Positions 35,191 through 44,612 of a stretch of DNA of 64,000 nucleotides are shown piece by piece. The notes under the pieces are model-generated. The model worked only from the letters and a program-made list of their open reading frames with translations. It ran no database searches and had not been told where the DNA came from. A program made the translations under genes and the position numbers. Source of the stretch: Alkalicoccus daliensis (GTDB taxonomy: Bacteria > Bacillota > Bacilli > Bacillales > Salisediminibacteriaceae); NCBI RefSeq assembly GCF_900103955.1, contig NZ_FNIL01000006.1, positions 62,001 to 126,000 of the forward strand, given 5' to 3'. Positions within the stretch are counted from its first letter, which is position 1; each line of letters starts with the position of its first letter.

Positions 35191-35289
35191 GCAGCGATGG
35201 AGGCAGCGAATTTAGAATTTTTGCTTGCACTTCCAATAACAAAGCCGGGAGTGGCCATAATAGCGATATTCAATGTCATTACTAATTAG
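35191..35289 (+). pseudogene. Remnant of a MalG-type ABC permease gene
   Basis: The plus strand reads AAMEAANLEFLLALPITKPG and then VAIIAIFNVITN before TAG. This resembles the EAA loop and next membrane helix of carbohydrate permeases, with the DGA part deleted. No start or ribosome site. It suggests that another transporter operon once stood in this gap. Confidence 0.5.
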
Positions 35290-35552
35290 AGTGAGTTTTG
35301 TTTGCTGAATTATCGATTGTTCCAACACCAACTCCTTCTGTTATTTATATTCTTCAAACAAATAAACAGAAGGAGCAGCTTCAGAATCTGTAAAGTAAAT
35401 TAGAGGTGGCATTAAATTACACTGAGGCATAAAAGCTCATGGGTGTACCTACCGCTTTTTAATGATTTACTTTTTTTACCTATATAATATACATCTCTTT
35501 GTTTTCTCTAAAAGGCGATATTATCACCGGGGTAATCTTATTACTTATATTC
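35290..35552. other. Non-coding gap with an 11-bp hairpin
   Basis: CTCCTTCTGTT (35332-35342) and AACAGAAGGAG (35365-35375) pair across 22 bases without a T-run. The remaining sequence up to the UspA gene shows no gene. The sequence between the GntR gene and 35080 likewise holds only the regulator's promoter region. Confidence 0.4.
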
Positions 35553-36014
35553 TTATTTAACTTCCGTCTCTGAACGTACGATCAACACATCACAGGAGGC
35601 ATGCCGGGTAATATGCTGCGATACACTTCCAATGAGAAAGCGTTCCACGGCGTTTAACCCGGTAGCTCCGGTGACGATTAAATCCACGTTATGCTTTTGG
35701 GCTACATCTTTTGCAATTTTCACTTTTGGGGAACCATAGTCGAGAACCACCGTGACGTTGCTTGCCCCTTCCTTCTCAGCAAGCTCCTTATACTCATCCA
35801 ACATGCCGATTGCATACTGCTCAGCTTCGGGGAAAGTAGTCTGGTTATGAGGGCCCGCAGGTCCCACGACAGCAGTGGAACGGGGCTCGAAGATGTGAAC
35901 CAAGATCAATTTAGCACCATGGTCTTTTGATAATAGGACTGCTTTTCTAAATGCACGTTTGGCTTCGTCCGATCCGTCTACCGCAACAAGGATAGTACTA
36001 TAACGAAATGTCAT
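35553..36014 (-). CDS. Universal stress protein, UspA family
   Basis: 153 residues, one Usp domain. The ATP-binding signature is complete (VDGSD near the N-terminus, then GATGLNAVERFLIGSVSQHI, i.e. G-x2-G-x9-GS), so it is of the nucleotide-binding type. Cytoplasmic; roles in stress survival are general to the family. GAGGAGGAG lies 5 bases before ATG. Stands alone between remnant-filled gaps. Confidence 0.93.
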   Translation of the reverse strand: MTFRYSTILVAVDGSDEAKRAFRKAVLLSKDHGAKLILVHIFEPRSTAVVGPAGPHNQTTFPEAEQYAIGMLDEYKELAEKEGASNVTVVLDYGSPKVKIAKDVAQKHNVDLIVTGATGLNAVERFLIGSVSQHITRHASCDVLIVRSETEVK

Positions 36015-36199
36015 ATTAATCTCCTCCTCGTGAGTGCAGATTAAGTGCCAAATAGCAGTTAAGATACCTTATACTATCGATTATCTCATGTTTTTCATGT
36101 TAAAACCATACAGATCTCCCCGTGAGAATTTACAGTTGAATAAGTGGATCAGATAGATCCCATGATAATATATAATTTCTTTCACGAAGATGGTCATAT

Positions 36200-36353
36200 T
36201 TATGTTTCAAACCAGGAGCATACCTGATACTAAAGGAAAAAATCAGGTGCTGCAGATTGCAATTCTGCTTTTTCACTCAACAATTCATTAATTAACTCAT
36301 CCTATTCTTTTCTATTTTGTTCAAGATTTTTTAGTTCTGTCGCTTCAATCATC
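36200..36353 (-). pseudogene. Possible decayed short gene
   Basis: On the minus strand a protein-like frame of ~50 codons begins MIEATELKNLEQNRKE and is broken by two in-frame TAG codons (after KE and after APDFFL). Glutamate- and leucine-rich, suggesting a helical protein. No ribosome site. The rest of the 36015-36514 gap contains only the start region of the kinase gene. Confidence 0.25.
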
Positions 36354-36514
36354 TGCACACTTTCACAATTTTATTATCAGTTTTTAAAACGTTTGTTTTG
36401 TAATTTGAAGAGTTTGAGATAAATTCGACTCCGGTACTTATTTTTCATTTACCTTCCTCACCAAAACATATGATAAAGTATAAACTAACTATTTTTCGGA
36501 AGGAGGAGGCAGGT

Positions 36515-38221
36515 GTGGCGCTCCGCAATAAATTTCAGACGTTGGTAATTTTCCTGGTGATTCTGCCTCTTCTCATCGTCGGCTGGCTTACATATGATCT
36601 GGGTTCTTCTATATACCGCGATCAGATAAATGAACATATGCAGGATACATTGAATGCGATTGACCTTAACATCCGCACAACGATGAACGAAGTGGATTCA
36701 TTTTCTGATTACGTCGTTACTTCCGGTCCGGTTATGAATCATTTAACCGTGGATACCTGGGCGAACCCCCAGCAGGAGGTGCAGAATGAAAATATGATCT
36801 CCCAATTATCCTTCAGCAGTGATCTTACCTATGATTTTTCCCTTATCCCTAACACGGGAGAAGCCTTATATTTTATTGCTCCTCCGGAAGAGCGGTTTGT
36901 GCAGCTGGAGGACTCCTCCCTTGCAGATGCAATTATTGAAAAAAGAGGCCGCACCCACTGGACCGGCCCCTCGAGTGAAGAGATGGAAGAAGGATTTTCT
37001 CCCGTATTCACCGTAGGGCGGAGTGTCATTCATCCGCAGACACTTGAGCAGCTGGGGCTATTCTTTTTATTTGTGAATCCAGACCTGCTGCAGTCCGCAG
37101 ATTCTCTCGGTGCCAACAGTGAAACCTCCTGGAGCATTTTAAATGAAAACGGGGAAACGGTGTATAATACTTCGCCGGATCTGCTGGGAGCTGAAATAGA
37201 TAACAGTGTTTTGCAGCAGACAGAAGGAACTTATACTTATGAGGATCAGGAATTTTTTTATACTTCTACGGAAACAGCCCAGGACTGGACGCTCGTATCT
37301 TTTATCAATGTACAGAACATGAGTACAATTCTGGTGCCTGCGAGAATTTTTATTGCAGGTATTATCGCCTCACTCCTGCTGCTGCTTTTTCTTTTTCATA
37401 AGCTCTTTTCCCAAAGGCTTCTTCAGTTTATTCAACGGTTTAACGAAGGAATGACAGAAGCGGCGGAAGGAAATCTTCAGGTGAAAATGGAGCATTATAA
37501 AGAAGAAGAATTCCAGACACTCGGCACAAGCTTTAACTACATGGTTCAGGAGCTGAAAACTACGATTAAGCAGGTAGAAGAAGAACAGCAGCAAAAGCAG
37601 CGTGCCGAATTTAAAGTATTACAGCATCAGATTAATCCGCACTTTTTATACAATACGCTTGAATCTGTGAATGCGTTAGCCAGCTTAAATAAAACAGAAG
37701 AAGTGCAGCATATGGTGACAAATCTGGGAAAACTGCTGCGCATCAGCTTAAAAGGCCCTTATGAAATCTCTCTTGCTGAAGAAATTAAGCACGTTTCAAG
37801 TTATCTGGAAATTCAAAGGGTGCGTCACTCCTATACTTTTGATTATGAAGTTCAAATGGAGCCGGAATTAAAAACACAGCACGTGCTAAAACTGATACTT
37901 CAGCCAATTGTAGAGAACGCCATTGAACATGGGATGGCATCCACGGCATTTAATGTGATCAAGATTCAAGCATTCCTTTCTGAAAACAGCCTCGCCCTGC
38001 GGGTAACTGATAATGGACCCGGCTTCCCGGAAACAGTGTTGAAAGAATTAAATCAAAGAACGCAATTAACTGCATTTGAAGGCCACGGCGTATTGAATGT
38101 ACATGACCGTATACAGCTTTATTACCTAAAGCACAGCGGTTTACTTATCTGCTCTGAGCCTGGACTTACTATCGTGCAGTTAAGGATCCCTTTAGAAGAG
38201 AAGGAGGAAGAAAATGTATAG
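36515..38221 (+). CDS. Two-component sensor histidine kinase, YesM/LytS type
   Basis: 568 residues. Membrane helix 1 at ~10-30, an extracellular sensor of ~240 residues, membrane helix 2 at ~275-297, a HAMP linker, the His_kinase domain with the phospho-accepting His in HQINPHFLYNTLESVNAL (~370-378), and an ATPase domain with ENAIEHGM and DNGPGFP. GTG 36515 follows GGAGGAGG; an ATG at 36470 has no site. Its last 8 bases overlap the response regulator gene. It likely senses an external sugar or a loaded binding protein and switches on the transporter and GH32 genes downstream. Confidence 0.92.
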   Translation: MALRNKFQTLVIFLVILPLLIVGWLTYDLGSSIYRDQINEHMQDTLNAIDLNIRTTMNEVDSFSDYVVTSGPVMNHLTVDTWANPQQEVQNENMISQLSFSSDLTYDFSLIPNTGEALYFIAPPEERFVQLEDSSLADAIIEKRGRTHWTGPSSEEMEEGFSPVFTVGRSVIHPQTLEQLGLFFLFVNPDLLQSADSLGANSETSWSILNENGETVYNTSPDLLGAEIDNSVLQQTEGTYTYEDQEFFYTSTETAQDWTLVSFINVQNMSTILVPARIFIAGIIASLLLLLFLFHKLFSQRLLQFIQRFNEGMTEAAEGNLQVKMEHYKEEEFQTLGTSFNYMVQELKTTIKQVEEEQQQKQRAEFKVLQHQINPHFLYNTLESVNALASLNKTEEVQHMVTNLGKLLRISLKGPYEISLAEEIKHVSSYLEIQRVRHSYTFDYEVQMEPELKTQHVLKLILQPIVENAIEHGMASTAFNVIKIQAFLSENSLALRVTDNGPGFPETVLKELNQRTQLTAFEGHGVLNVHDRIQLYYLKHSGLLICSEPGLTIVQLRIPLEEKEEENV

Positions 38222-39341
38222 TGTGCTTCTTGTGGATGATGAAAAACTGATTCTGGAAAGTCTGGAGAAAACCTTCCCGTGGGAAGAGCTTGACTGCAGC
38301 ATAGTCGGCACCGCTTCAAATGGCCAGGAAGCGCTGCGTAAATATCAAGCACTCCTCCCCAATATAGTTATTACTGATATAAAGATGCCTGATATGACCG
38401 GCATTGAATTTTTAGAAACAATCTTTTCCCAACGGGAGGTCGACGAAGTAATTGTACTGAGCGGTTATGACGACTTTGAATATGTAAGAAGCGCACTTCA
38501 GTTCCGGGCCTTTCATTATTTACTCAAGCCGCTCGACAGGGCTGAACTGAAAGAAGTCCTGCTGGATGCAAAAAAGCAAATTAACAAGAAAAAAGAGGCA
38601 CAGATTGCTGCTTGGAAAACACAGCTGTATGAAGCAATTTTTACAAAAAAGCAGCACACAACTCTGCCTTTTTCAAACTATACATTGATGGTAATTGAAC
38701 ACACAGATCCAGCTGACTGGCAGGAATTGTATTTTACAGCTGAATATATATTTGCATACCCTCTTTCTGCAGATACAGTGCTCCTGGCAGGTACAGGCGA
38801 ACAGGCGCCGGAACAAATGAAAAAGCAGTTTCTCACAGTATCAGCAGAGCAGCCTTCTTTAAAAGCCGCCATCAGCCCGATGATTGATACACCAGAAGAA
38901 TTAAATGAAGCCTTCAAGTCAGCACAAGAATATCTGGATAAACAATCTTTCATTGCTGCTTCCCTCATTACAAGTGATTTGTATGAAGAGTATGTCAGCC
39001 AGGAATCTGTGACACATAAATATATCTATGAAGCAAAAGAATATGTTACGCGGCATTGCCATGACCACCTCCGCAGCGAAGATGTAGCAAAAAAGTTCGG
39101 CTTCAGCACAAGCTATTTCAGTACATTGTACAAACAGGCACACGGTATTTCCTTTTCTGATCATATTAAAACAGAACGTTTAAAAAAGGCGCAGCAGCTC
39201 TTAACAGAAACAAATAAACCTGCCTATGAAGTAGCTGAAATTGTAGGATATGAAGACCAGCGCTATTTCAGCCAGGTATTTAAAAAGGAGTTCGGTTTTA
39301 CACCGAGTGACTATAGAAAAAAACATACGAAGCTCCGCTGA
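38214..39341 (+). CDS. Response regulator with AraC-type output domain (YesN type)
   Basis: 375 residues. Receiver domain at 1-120 with acidic pocket DDE (8-10), phospho-acceptor Asp55 in ITDIKMPD, and Lys in LLKPLDR. A middle region of ~130 residues has no clear motif. The C-terminal AraC double helix-turn-helix covers ~270-372 (SEDVAKKFGFSTSYFSTLYK, then AYEVAEIVGYEDQRYFSQVF). Translationally coupled to the kinase gene. It probably activates the fructan/sucrose transport genes that follow. Confidence 0.93.
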   Translation: MYSVLLVDDEKLILESLEKTFPWEELDCSIVGTASNGQEALRKYQALLPNIVITDIKMPDMTGIEFLETIFSQREVDEVIVLSGYDDFEYVRSALQFRAFHYLLKPLDRAELKEVLLDAKKQINKKKEAQIAAWKTQLYEAIFTKKQHTTLPFSNYTLMVIEHTDPADWQELYFTAEYIFAYPLSADTVLLAGTGEQAPEQMKKQFLTVSAEQPSLKAAISPMIDTPEELNEAFKSAQEYLDKQSFIAASLITSDLYEEYVSQESVTHKYIYEAKEYVTRHCHDHLRSEDVAKKFGFSTSYFSTLYKQAHGISFSDHIKTERLKKAQQLLTETNKPAYEVAEIVGYEDQRYFSQVFKKEFGFTPSDYRKKHTKLR

Positions 39342-39370
39342 ATCTGTATACAGACTCAGCTTTCCAGAAG

Positions 39371-39403
39371 GATCATGGCAGCATTCCCCCCATGATCTTT
39401 TTT
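39371..39403 (+). terminator. Intrinsic terminator of the two-component operon
   Basis: GATCATGG and CCATGATC form an 8-bp stem with an 11-base loop, followed by TTTTTT. It separates the regulator genes from the transporter operon. Confidence 0.88.
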
Positions 39404-39484
39404 AGATCAAAGCAATCACTGAAAATCAAATCGTTTATTTTTTTTCGAAAAATATTCTACATAAATCAAATCATCACCTCATTC

Positions 39485-39498
39485 CGAAAGCGCTTACT
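39485..39498 (+). promoter_or_regulatory. Candidate CcpA cre box
   Basis: CGAAAGCGCTTACT matches the cre consensus except at the two outermost bases. It lies 36 bases before the binding-protein ATG, close to the expected promoter or transcript start, and suits glucose repression of a fructan/sucrose operon. Confidence 0.6.
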
Positions 39499-39533
39499 TT
39501 CATTTAAGCTAAGAACCAAGGAGGCGAAATCAT

Positions 39534-40784
39534 ATGAAAAAATCATTTTATTTACTAGCTTCAAGCGCCGTATTACTAGCACTGGCGGCATGCGGGAATA
39601 ACGAAGAAAGTGCCAGCGGGTCCAACGCAGAAAACGAAGAAAGAACGACAGTTGAATTTTTCCAGGTGAAAGCAGAAGCTGTGGATACGTTCAATGTCTT
39701 AATTGAACAGTTTGAAGAAGAAAATCCTGATATTGAAATTGATCAAAATACGGTGCCAGACGGAATGACCGTTCTGACTACCCGATTTTCTACAGGCGAC
39801 ATTCCTGACTTATTTATTACTTATCCAGTAGAAGAAGATTACGTCCTGCGGGTCAATAACGATTACTTAATGGATATTACGGACGAAGGTTTCATCGATG
39901 ATATCAACCCTGAAATTCAGGACCGGTACATAGAAAATGGCAGGATGTATGGTGCTGCCCTTTCGCTGAATGCGAATGGCGTGCTTTACAACAAGGAAAT
40001 TTTCGAGTCGAACAATATAGAGACTCCGGAAACCTGGGATGAGTTTACTGCTATTTTTGAAGAATTGGAAGCAGCTGGAGAAACACCTTTAATCATGGGG
40101 AATCAAAATGTAGATCAGACTTCTATTTTTAACTTGAACTTTATTGCCCAAAAATTTGATGCCGATTTTTGGGAACGCTTTAACGAAGGAGAAATAGATA
40201 TAACCGAGGATGAAGAGTGGCGGGAAGCTTCAGAAAAAATGCTGGAAATACTTCAGTATGCGCAATCTGACCATATGGGCACAAACTATGACCAGGGAAA
40301 TGAAATGTTCGCAGGCGGAGAAGGTGCGATGTACTTTATGGGTGCATGGGTGCTTCCTACCCTCCGTGAAATGAATCCGGACTTCAATGAAAATTTCGGC
40401 TACTTCCCTTTTCCACAGACGAATAATCCGGAGGAAAATGTCACTATCTCTGGAGTCGATGTCGGTTTATCCATAGCGGAAGATACAGAACATCCTGAAG
40501 AAACATTGAAGTTTGTCGAGTTTTTAATTGAGGAAGCACAGCAGTTTGCAAATATGGATGGTTCTTTCAGCGCAGTAGAAGGCGTGGAAGTGCAGGACGA
40601 GGTGCTTGAAGGACTTTCTCCACATGTAGAAAATAACCAGGTGGCAAACTGGCCTAACCATTACTGGGCTGGCGGCACGGCAGCAGAGGCGGATTTCCGC
40701 TCCCACACGCAGAACTTCTTTAACCATGAAGATATAGACCAGTATTTAGCAGATTTAGAAAGTATGTTCAGCAGCTATCGTTAA
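39534..40784 (+). CDS. Sugar ABC transporter solute-binding lipoprotein (fructan/sucrose operon)
   Basis: 416 residues. Lipobox LAAC with Cys20, then an acidic linker and a family-1 solute-binding fold (IPDLFITYP, GMTVLTTRFSTGD, GEGAMYFMGAWVLPTLREM). AAGGAGG precedes ATG. The mature protein is strongly acidic. With a GH32 enzyme at the end of the operon, its ligand is probably sucrose or fructo-oligosaccharides. Confidence 0.92.
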   Translation: MKKSFYLLASSAVLLALAACGNNEESASGSNAENEERTTVEFFQVKAEAVDTFNVLIEQFEEENPDIEIDQNTVPDGMTVLTTRFSTGDIPDLFITYPVEEDYVLRVNNDYLMDITDEGFIDDINPEIQDRYIENGRMYGAALSLNANGVLYNKEIFESNNIETPETWDEFTAIFEELEAAGETPLIMGNQNVDQTSIFNLNFIAQKFDADFWERFNEGEIDITEDEEWREASEKMLEILQYAQSDHMGTNYDQGNEMFAGGEGAMYFMGAWVLPTLREMNPDFNENFGYFPFPQTNNPEENVTISGVDVGLSIAEDTEHPEETLKFVEFLIEEAQQFANMDGSFSAVEGVEVQDEVLEGLSPHVENNQVANWPNHYWAGGTAAEADFRSHTQNFFNHEDIDQYLADLESMFSSYR

Positions 40785-40819
40785 TAGAAATCCCTTATAC
40801 ACTGACTGATTATTATATC

Positions 40820-40860
40820 AGCTGCCGCAAAAGATATTCCTTTTTGGGGCAGCTTTTTTC
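40820..40860 (+). terminator. Intra-operon terminator after binding-protein gene
   Basis: AGCTGCC (40820-40826) pairs with GGCAGCT (40848-40854), followed directly by TTTTTT. It lies between binding-protein and permease genes, so read-through would set their ratio. Confidence 0.8.
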
Positions 40861-40887
40861 TACCCTTTATTATTGGAGAGGATACTG

Positions 40888-41769
40888 ATGAATAATAATG
40901 CCTATAAAAGCTTAAGCAAAGGGTACATGATGTTTCTTCTGCCCGGGCTGCTGCTTTTATCCATTTTCTACATTTACCCAGTACTAAGCGCCGTTTATAT
41001 GAGCATGACAAACTGGGACGGAGTCAGCCGTACCCATGATTTCGTCGGCTTCAGCAATTATTTAACAGCTGCGACTGACGGCAGATTTTTAAATGCACTT
41101 TCTTTCACCCTGCAGTACGCCTTTGTTTCGACAGTACTATCTAACATCATTGCCCTCAGTGTCGCGCTGGCATTGGTGAAGAAAATTAAATTCAGAAATA
41201 CCTTCCGCGCAATTTATTTTTTCCCCGCGGTATTAAGTATGCTGATTATCGGGTATATCTGGCAGCAGATTTTCTATAACGTAATACCTTACATCGGGGA
41301 AAGAATCAACGTGGAAGCATTACAGACAAATATGCTCGGAAATCAGGACCTTGCTTTCTGGGCACTGGTGATAGTCACAGTATGGCAGGCTTCTGCAATT
41401 CTCGTGGTAATCTACATGGCAGGCCTGCAGACTGTTCCGGAAGACGTATATGAATCAGCTGCAATTGACGGCGCAAGCGGCTGGAAGCAGTTTTTCAAAA
41501 TCACACTGCCCCTGATTGTTCCATCTATCACAATTTGTTTTATTCTCGCAATGAAGCAGCACTTAATGGTGTACGATTATATTGTTGCTTTAACAGGAGG
41601 CGGCCCGGGATTTGCTACTGAATCAGTAACACTGCTTATTTACAATCTCGGGTTTTTAAATAATCGCTTTGGCTATGGTACAGCTGTGGCGCTCATGTTA
41701 TTCGTGTTTATCATTATTGTTTCTATCATTCAGATCAGTTACTTAAGGAAAAAGGAGGTGCAGCTGTAA
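40888..41769 (+). CDS. Carbohydrate ABC transporter permease, MalF type (fructan/sucrose operon)
   Basis: 293 residues, six membrane helices. EAA loop YESAAIDGASGWKQFFKITLP. GGAGAGG lies 6 bases before ATG 40888; an in-frame TTG five codons earlier is part of that site. Its stop overlaps the start of the MalG partner (TAATG). Confidence 0.93.
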   Translation: MNNNAYKSLSKGYMMFLLPGLLLLSIFYIYPVLSAVYMSMTNWDGVSRTHDFVGFSNYLTAATDGRFLNALSFTLQYAFVSTVLSNIIALSVALALVKKIKFRNTFRAIYFFPAVLSMLIIGYIWQQIFYNVIPYIGERINVEALQTNMLGNQDLAFWALVIVTVWQASAILVVIYMAGLQTVPEDVYESAAIDGASGWKQFFKITLPLIVPSITICFILAMKQHLMVYDYIVALTGGGPGFATESVTLLIYNLGFLNNRFGYGTAVALMLFVFIIIVSIIQISYLRKKEVQL

Positions 41770-42590
41770 TGGAGCATCCGCTTAAGAAATTCAGCCTGTA
41801 CGCGTTTATTATTGCCGGCGCCTTATTTATCTTATTTCCACTTTATTTAACAGTGGTGACCGCCTTTAAAACACCTTCTGAATCCGCCGAATCCCTGCTT
41901 GGGCTGCCAAGCAGTATCCAGTTCACCAACTTTATTCAGGCTGCAGAAATGAGTAATTATTTCAGTGCCTTTTATAATTCTTTTTTCATCACTGTGCTGT
42001 CCGTAATAATTATTATTTTGCTCGGTTCTATCGCTTCTTTCTCTATTGCGAGAAATCAGCATAAACGATTTTACCGGGTAATGTACTACTTTTTCGTCAG
42101 CGGGCTGTTTGTGCCTTTCCAAGTAATGATGCTGCCATTAGTACAGCAGCTGAGTGCACTGGGGATGCTGAACAAATGGGGGCTTATTATGCTTTACGCC
42201 ACCTATGGTCTGTTTCAGTGTGTATTCCTTTATGTAGCATATTTCCGGTCGATCCCCAGGGAAATTGAAGATGCAGCATTAATTGATGGGTGCGGCGTCT
42301 TTCGAATGTTCTGGTATATTATTTTTCCGATGCTGAAACCAATGACAGTTACTTTAATTGTCTTAAATATTATCTGGATCTGGAACGACTTCTTAATGCC
42401 ACTTGTGATATTAAGCAGTGCTGACGACTGGACCTTGCCTCTGATGCAGTATGTATTTGAATCGCAGTACGCAGCAAACTACAATCTTGCATTCGCTTCC
42501 TACTTAATGGTGCTTACGCCTGTAATTATCGTGTACCTGTTTTTACAGCGGCATATTATCGGCGGCGTCTCTGATGGAGCTGTAAAATAA
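41769..42590 (+). CDS. Carbohydrate ABC transporter permease, MalG type (fructan/sucrose operon)
   Basis: 273 residues, six membrane helices. EAA loop EDAALIDGCGVFRMFWYIIFP. Its ribosome site AAAGGAGGTG lies inside the end of the upstream permease gene, and start and stop overlap by one base, so the two subunits are translationally coupled. No ATPase follows; a shared MsmX-type ATPase is expected. Confidence 0.93.
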   Translation: MEHPLKKFSLYAFIIAGALFILFPLYLTVVTAFKTPSESAESLLGLPSSIQFTNFIQAAEMSNYFSAFYNSFFITVLSVIIIILLGSIASFSIARNQHKRFYRVMYYFFVSGLFVPFQVMMLPLVQQLSALGMLNKWGLIMLYATYGLFQCVFLYVAYFRSIPREIEDAALIDGCGVFRMFWYIIFPMLKPMTVTLIVLNIIWIWNDFLMPLVILSSADDWTLPLMQYVFESQYAANYNLAFASYLMVLTPVIIVYLFLQRHIIGGVSDGAVK

Positions 42591-42614
42591 ATTTTTAGAA
42601 AGCAGGGATTTATT

Positions 42615-44000
42615 ATGAATACGATTGTTACAAACTACACGACAGAGAAAGCAGATACATTCATCCGGGAGAAGCTCCCCCTTCTTCCAAACAGCATATA
42701 TCGCCCTTCCTATCATATCACTGCTCCTGTCGGCTGGATCAATGATCCGAATGGGCTTGTTTATTTCAAGGGAGAATATCATGCATTTTATCAGTATTAT
42801 CCTTATGGCACAGAATGGGGACCTATGCATTGGGGGCATGTGAAAAGCAAGGATCTGTTGATCTGGGAACACCTTCCTGTTGCACTTGCTCCAGAATACG
42901 AGTATGAAAAAGGGGGCTGTTTCTCAGGGAGCGCGGTGGTGCATCATGATAAACTGTATTTAATTTACACCGGCCACAATGAAGAAAAAAGCCCAAAAGA
43001 AGTGCAGTGCGCAGCAGTGTCTGAAGACGGGATCCATTTTGATAAGTTTCCAGCACCAATCATTCCTTCTCTTCCAGCACAGGCTTCCGAAGATTTCCGG
43101 GACCCGAAAGTGACATGGAGAAACGGAAAATGGTATCTCTTTATAGGCACCTCTTATAACAACCGCGGCAGACTCGTCTATTATACTTCAGAAAATCTAA
43201 CGAACTGGAGCTACCAAGGAATAGTTTTGGAAGGGGGGGCTCATCAGGGGACAATGTGGGAATGTGTAGACCTTTTTTCTTTGGAAGACAAAGACGTCTT
43301 GATTTATTCACCTATGGGATTGATGGACTCTAAAACACGTTACATTGTCGGCAATTGGAACAAGGACGGTTTTGAAACGCTGACAGAAGGGGAAATCGAC
43401 CATGGCACGGATTTTTATGCCCCGCAGACATTTGAAGATGCCAAAGGAAGAAGAATCCTTATTGGCTGGATGAACATGTGGGAAAAAGCAATGGAAGAAA
43501 AGAAAGAAGGCTGGGCAGGTGCCCTCACTCTCCCGAGAGAACTTTCCCTACTAGATAATCATCTAGTAATGACACCCGTTGCGGAATGGAAAGACGCTGT
43601 TTTAAAGAAGCATCCTGTTGCAGTAAAACAGGAGAACCCACAGGTAAACCTGGAATTCACTCATCTTTTTTTCCATTATAAAGGCCGCAGTGATCAAGAT
43701 GTGGAATGGAGTGTAACGTCCGGGCAAGGGGATGCTTTTACCCTGCATGTTGATTCATCCAAAAAACACATTATGCTGAATCGTACCGGAATGCTTGCTG
43801 GAGAGAAAGATTGTTTAACAGTTCCATTACCAGAGGAAGCAGATCAAATCGAACTGGAAGCCTTTATTGATCATTCTGCCTTCGAGCTTTTTATCAATCA
43901 TCAGCTGACAGTCTCTCTAAGGATTTACTTCCAGGAAACAAACGTTGTTTTTGAACAGCTTTCTCCAGACAATGAAACACTGATTTACAGCTATGAATAA
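42615..44000 (+). CDS. Glycoside hydrolase family 32 beta-fructosidase
   Basis: 461 residues without a signal peptide, so intracellular. The three GH32 hallmarks are present: WINDPNG with nucleophile Asp44, FRDPKV with the transition-state Asp, and WECVD with the acid/base Glu. A C-terminal beta-sandwich follows (~340-461). It releases fructose from sucrose, sucrose-6-phosphate or short fructans. As import here is by an ABC transporter and no PTS gene is present, the substrate is probably unphosphorylated. Last gene of the operon. Confidence 0.93.
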   Translation: MNTIVTNYTTEKADTFIREKLPLLPNSIYRPSYHITAPVGWINDPNGLVYFKGEYHAFYQYYPYGTEWGPMHWGHVKSKDLLIWEHLPVALAPEYEYEKGGCFSGSAVVHHDKLYLIYTGHNEEKSPKEVQCAAVSEDGIHFDKFPAPIIPSLPAQASEDFRDPKVTWRNGKWYLFIGTSYNNRGRLVYYTSENLTNWSYQGIVLEGGAHQGTMWECVDLFSLEDKDVLIYSPMGLMDSKTRYIVGNWNKDGFETLTEGEIDHGTDFYAPQTFEDAKGRRILIGWMNMWEKAMEEKKEGWAGALTLPRELSLLDNHLVMTPVAEWKDAVLKKHPVAVKQENPQVNLEFTHLFFHYKGRSDQDVEWSVTSGQGDAFTLHVDSSKKHIMLNRTGMLAGEKDCLTVPLPEEADQIELEAFIDHSAFELFINHQLTVSLRIYFQETNVVFEQLSPDNETLIYSYE

Positions 44001-44020
44001 TTCCCTGAGTTAAAGTCTTC

Positions 44021-44062
44021 CGCGGAGAAACCCAATTGAGGTTTTCTCCGCGAAAATGTTTT
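44021..44062 (+). terminator. Terminator after GH32 gene
   Basis: CGCGGAGAAACC (44021-44032) pairs with GGTTTTCTCCGCG (44040-44052) with one bulged base, followed by AAAATGTTTTTA. A strong GC-rich stem with a moderate T-tract. Confidence 0.8.
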
Positions 44063-44164
44063 TATAAGCTCGTCTATCAAAACTTTTTTCCCCTTAGAAT
44101 TCCAAGTTATAAAAACTAAGGGTAACAGGACAGTTTTATCCTTCGGGTTTTAATATCCATTAAC

Positions 44165-44208
44165 GGCTTCAAGTATTTATTAGTAATCCCCTGCTTTGAA
44201 GCCTTTTA
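44165..44208 (+). terminator. Second terminator-like hairpin between convergent genes
   Basis: GGCTTCAA (44165-44172) pairs with TTGAAGCC (44196-44203), then TTTTACCTTTTT. It acts as a back-up for plus-strand transcripts approaching the convergent VOC gene. Confidence 0.55.
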
Positions 44209-44214
44209 CCTTTT

Positions 44215-44601
44215 TCACTTCTCATACAACTCAATCGGCAGCTCATCCGGATCCGAGAAGAAAGTAAACAGCTTGGAAGTGTGCGGATCCACCCGCACTT
44301 CCTCGACTGCAATTCCTTCCTGCGTTAACTCCGCTACTGCTTCCTCCAGATAGTCTACTTCAAAAGCTAAATGGCGCAGCCCTCTCGCTTCGGGAAAGCT
44401 AGGCCTTTCAGGAGCGCCCTGAAAGGAAAACAGCTCTATCTGGTACTCTCCATCTACTGCAAGATCCAGCTTATAGGAATCACGCTCTTCTCGGTACACT
44501 TCCTGCAGAGGCTCCAGTCCCAGGACACGTATATAAAAGTCTTTTGATTTTTCGTAGTCGGCGCAGATGATTGCGATATGGTGGATTTTATTGAGTTTCA
44601 T
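44215..44601 (-). CDS. VOC-family protein (glyoxalase/dioxygenase superfamily)
   Basis: 128 residues with two beta-alpha-beta-beta-beta modules. Metal ligands expected for the family are present: His in IHHIAIIC, Glu in IELFSF, His in LRHLAFEV and Glu in PIELYE. This pattern fits the YaeR/GloA2-like group, but the substrate is unknown. It follows the unknown membrane protein gene on the same strand after 11 bases. Confidence 0.85.
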   Translation of the reverse strand: MKLNKIHHIAIICADYEKSKDFYIRVLGLEPLQEVYREERDSYKLDLAVDGEYQIELFSFQGAPERPSFPEARGLRHLAFEVDYLEEAVAELTQEGIAVEEVRVDPHTSKLFTFFSDPDELPIELYEK

Positions 44602-44612
44602 TTTTCGGTCCC

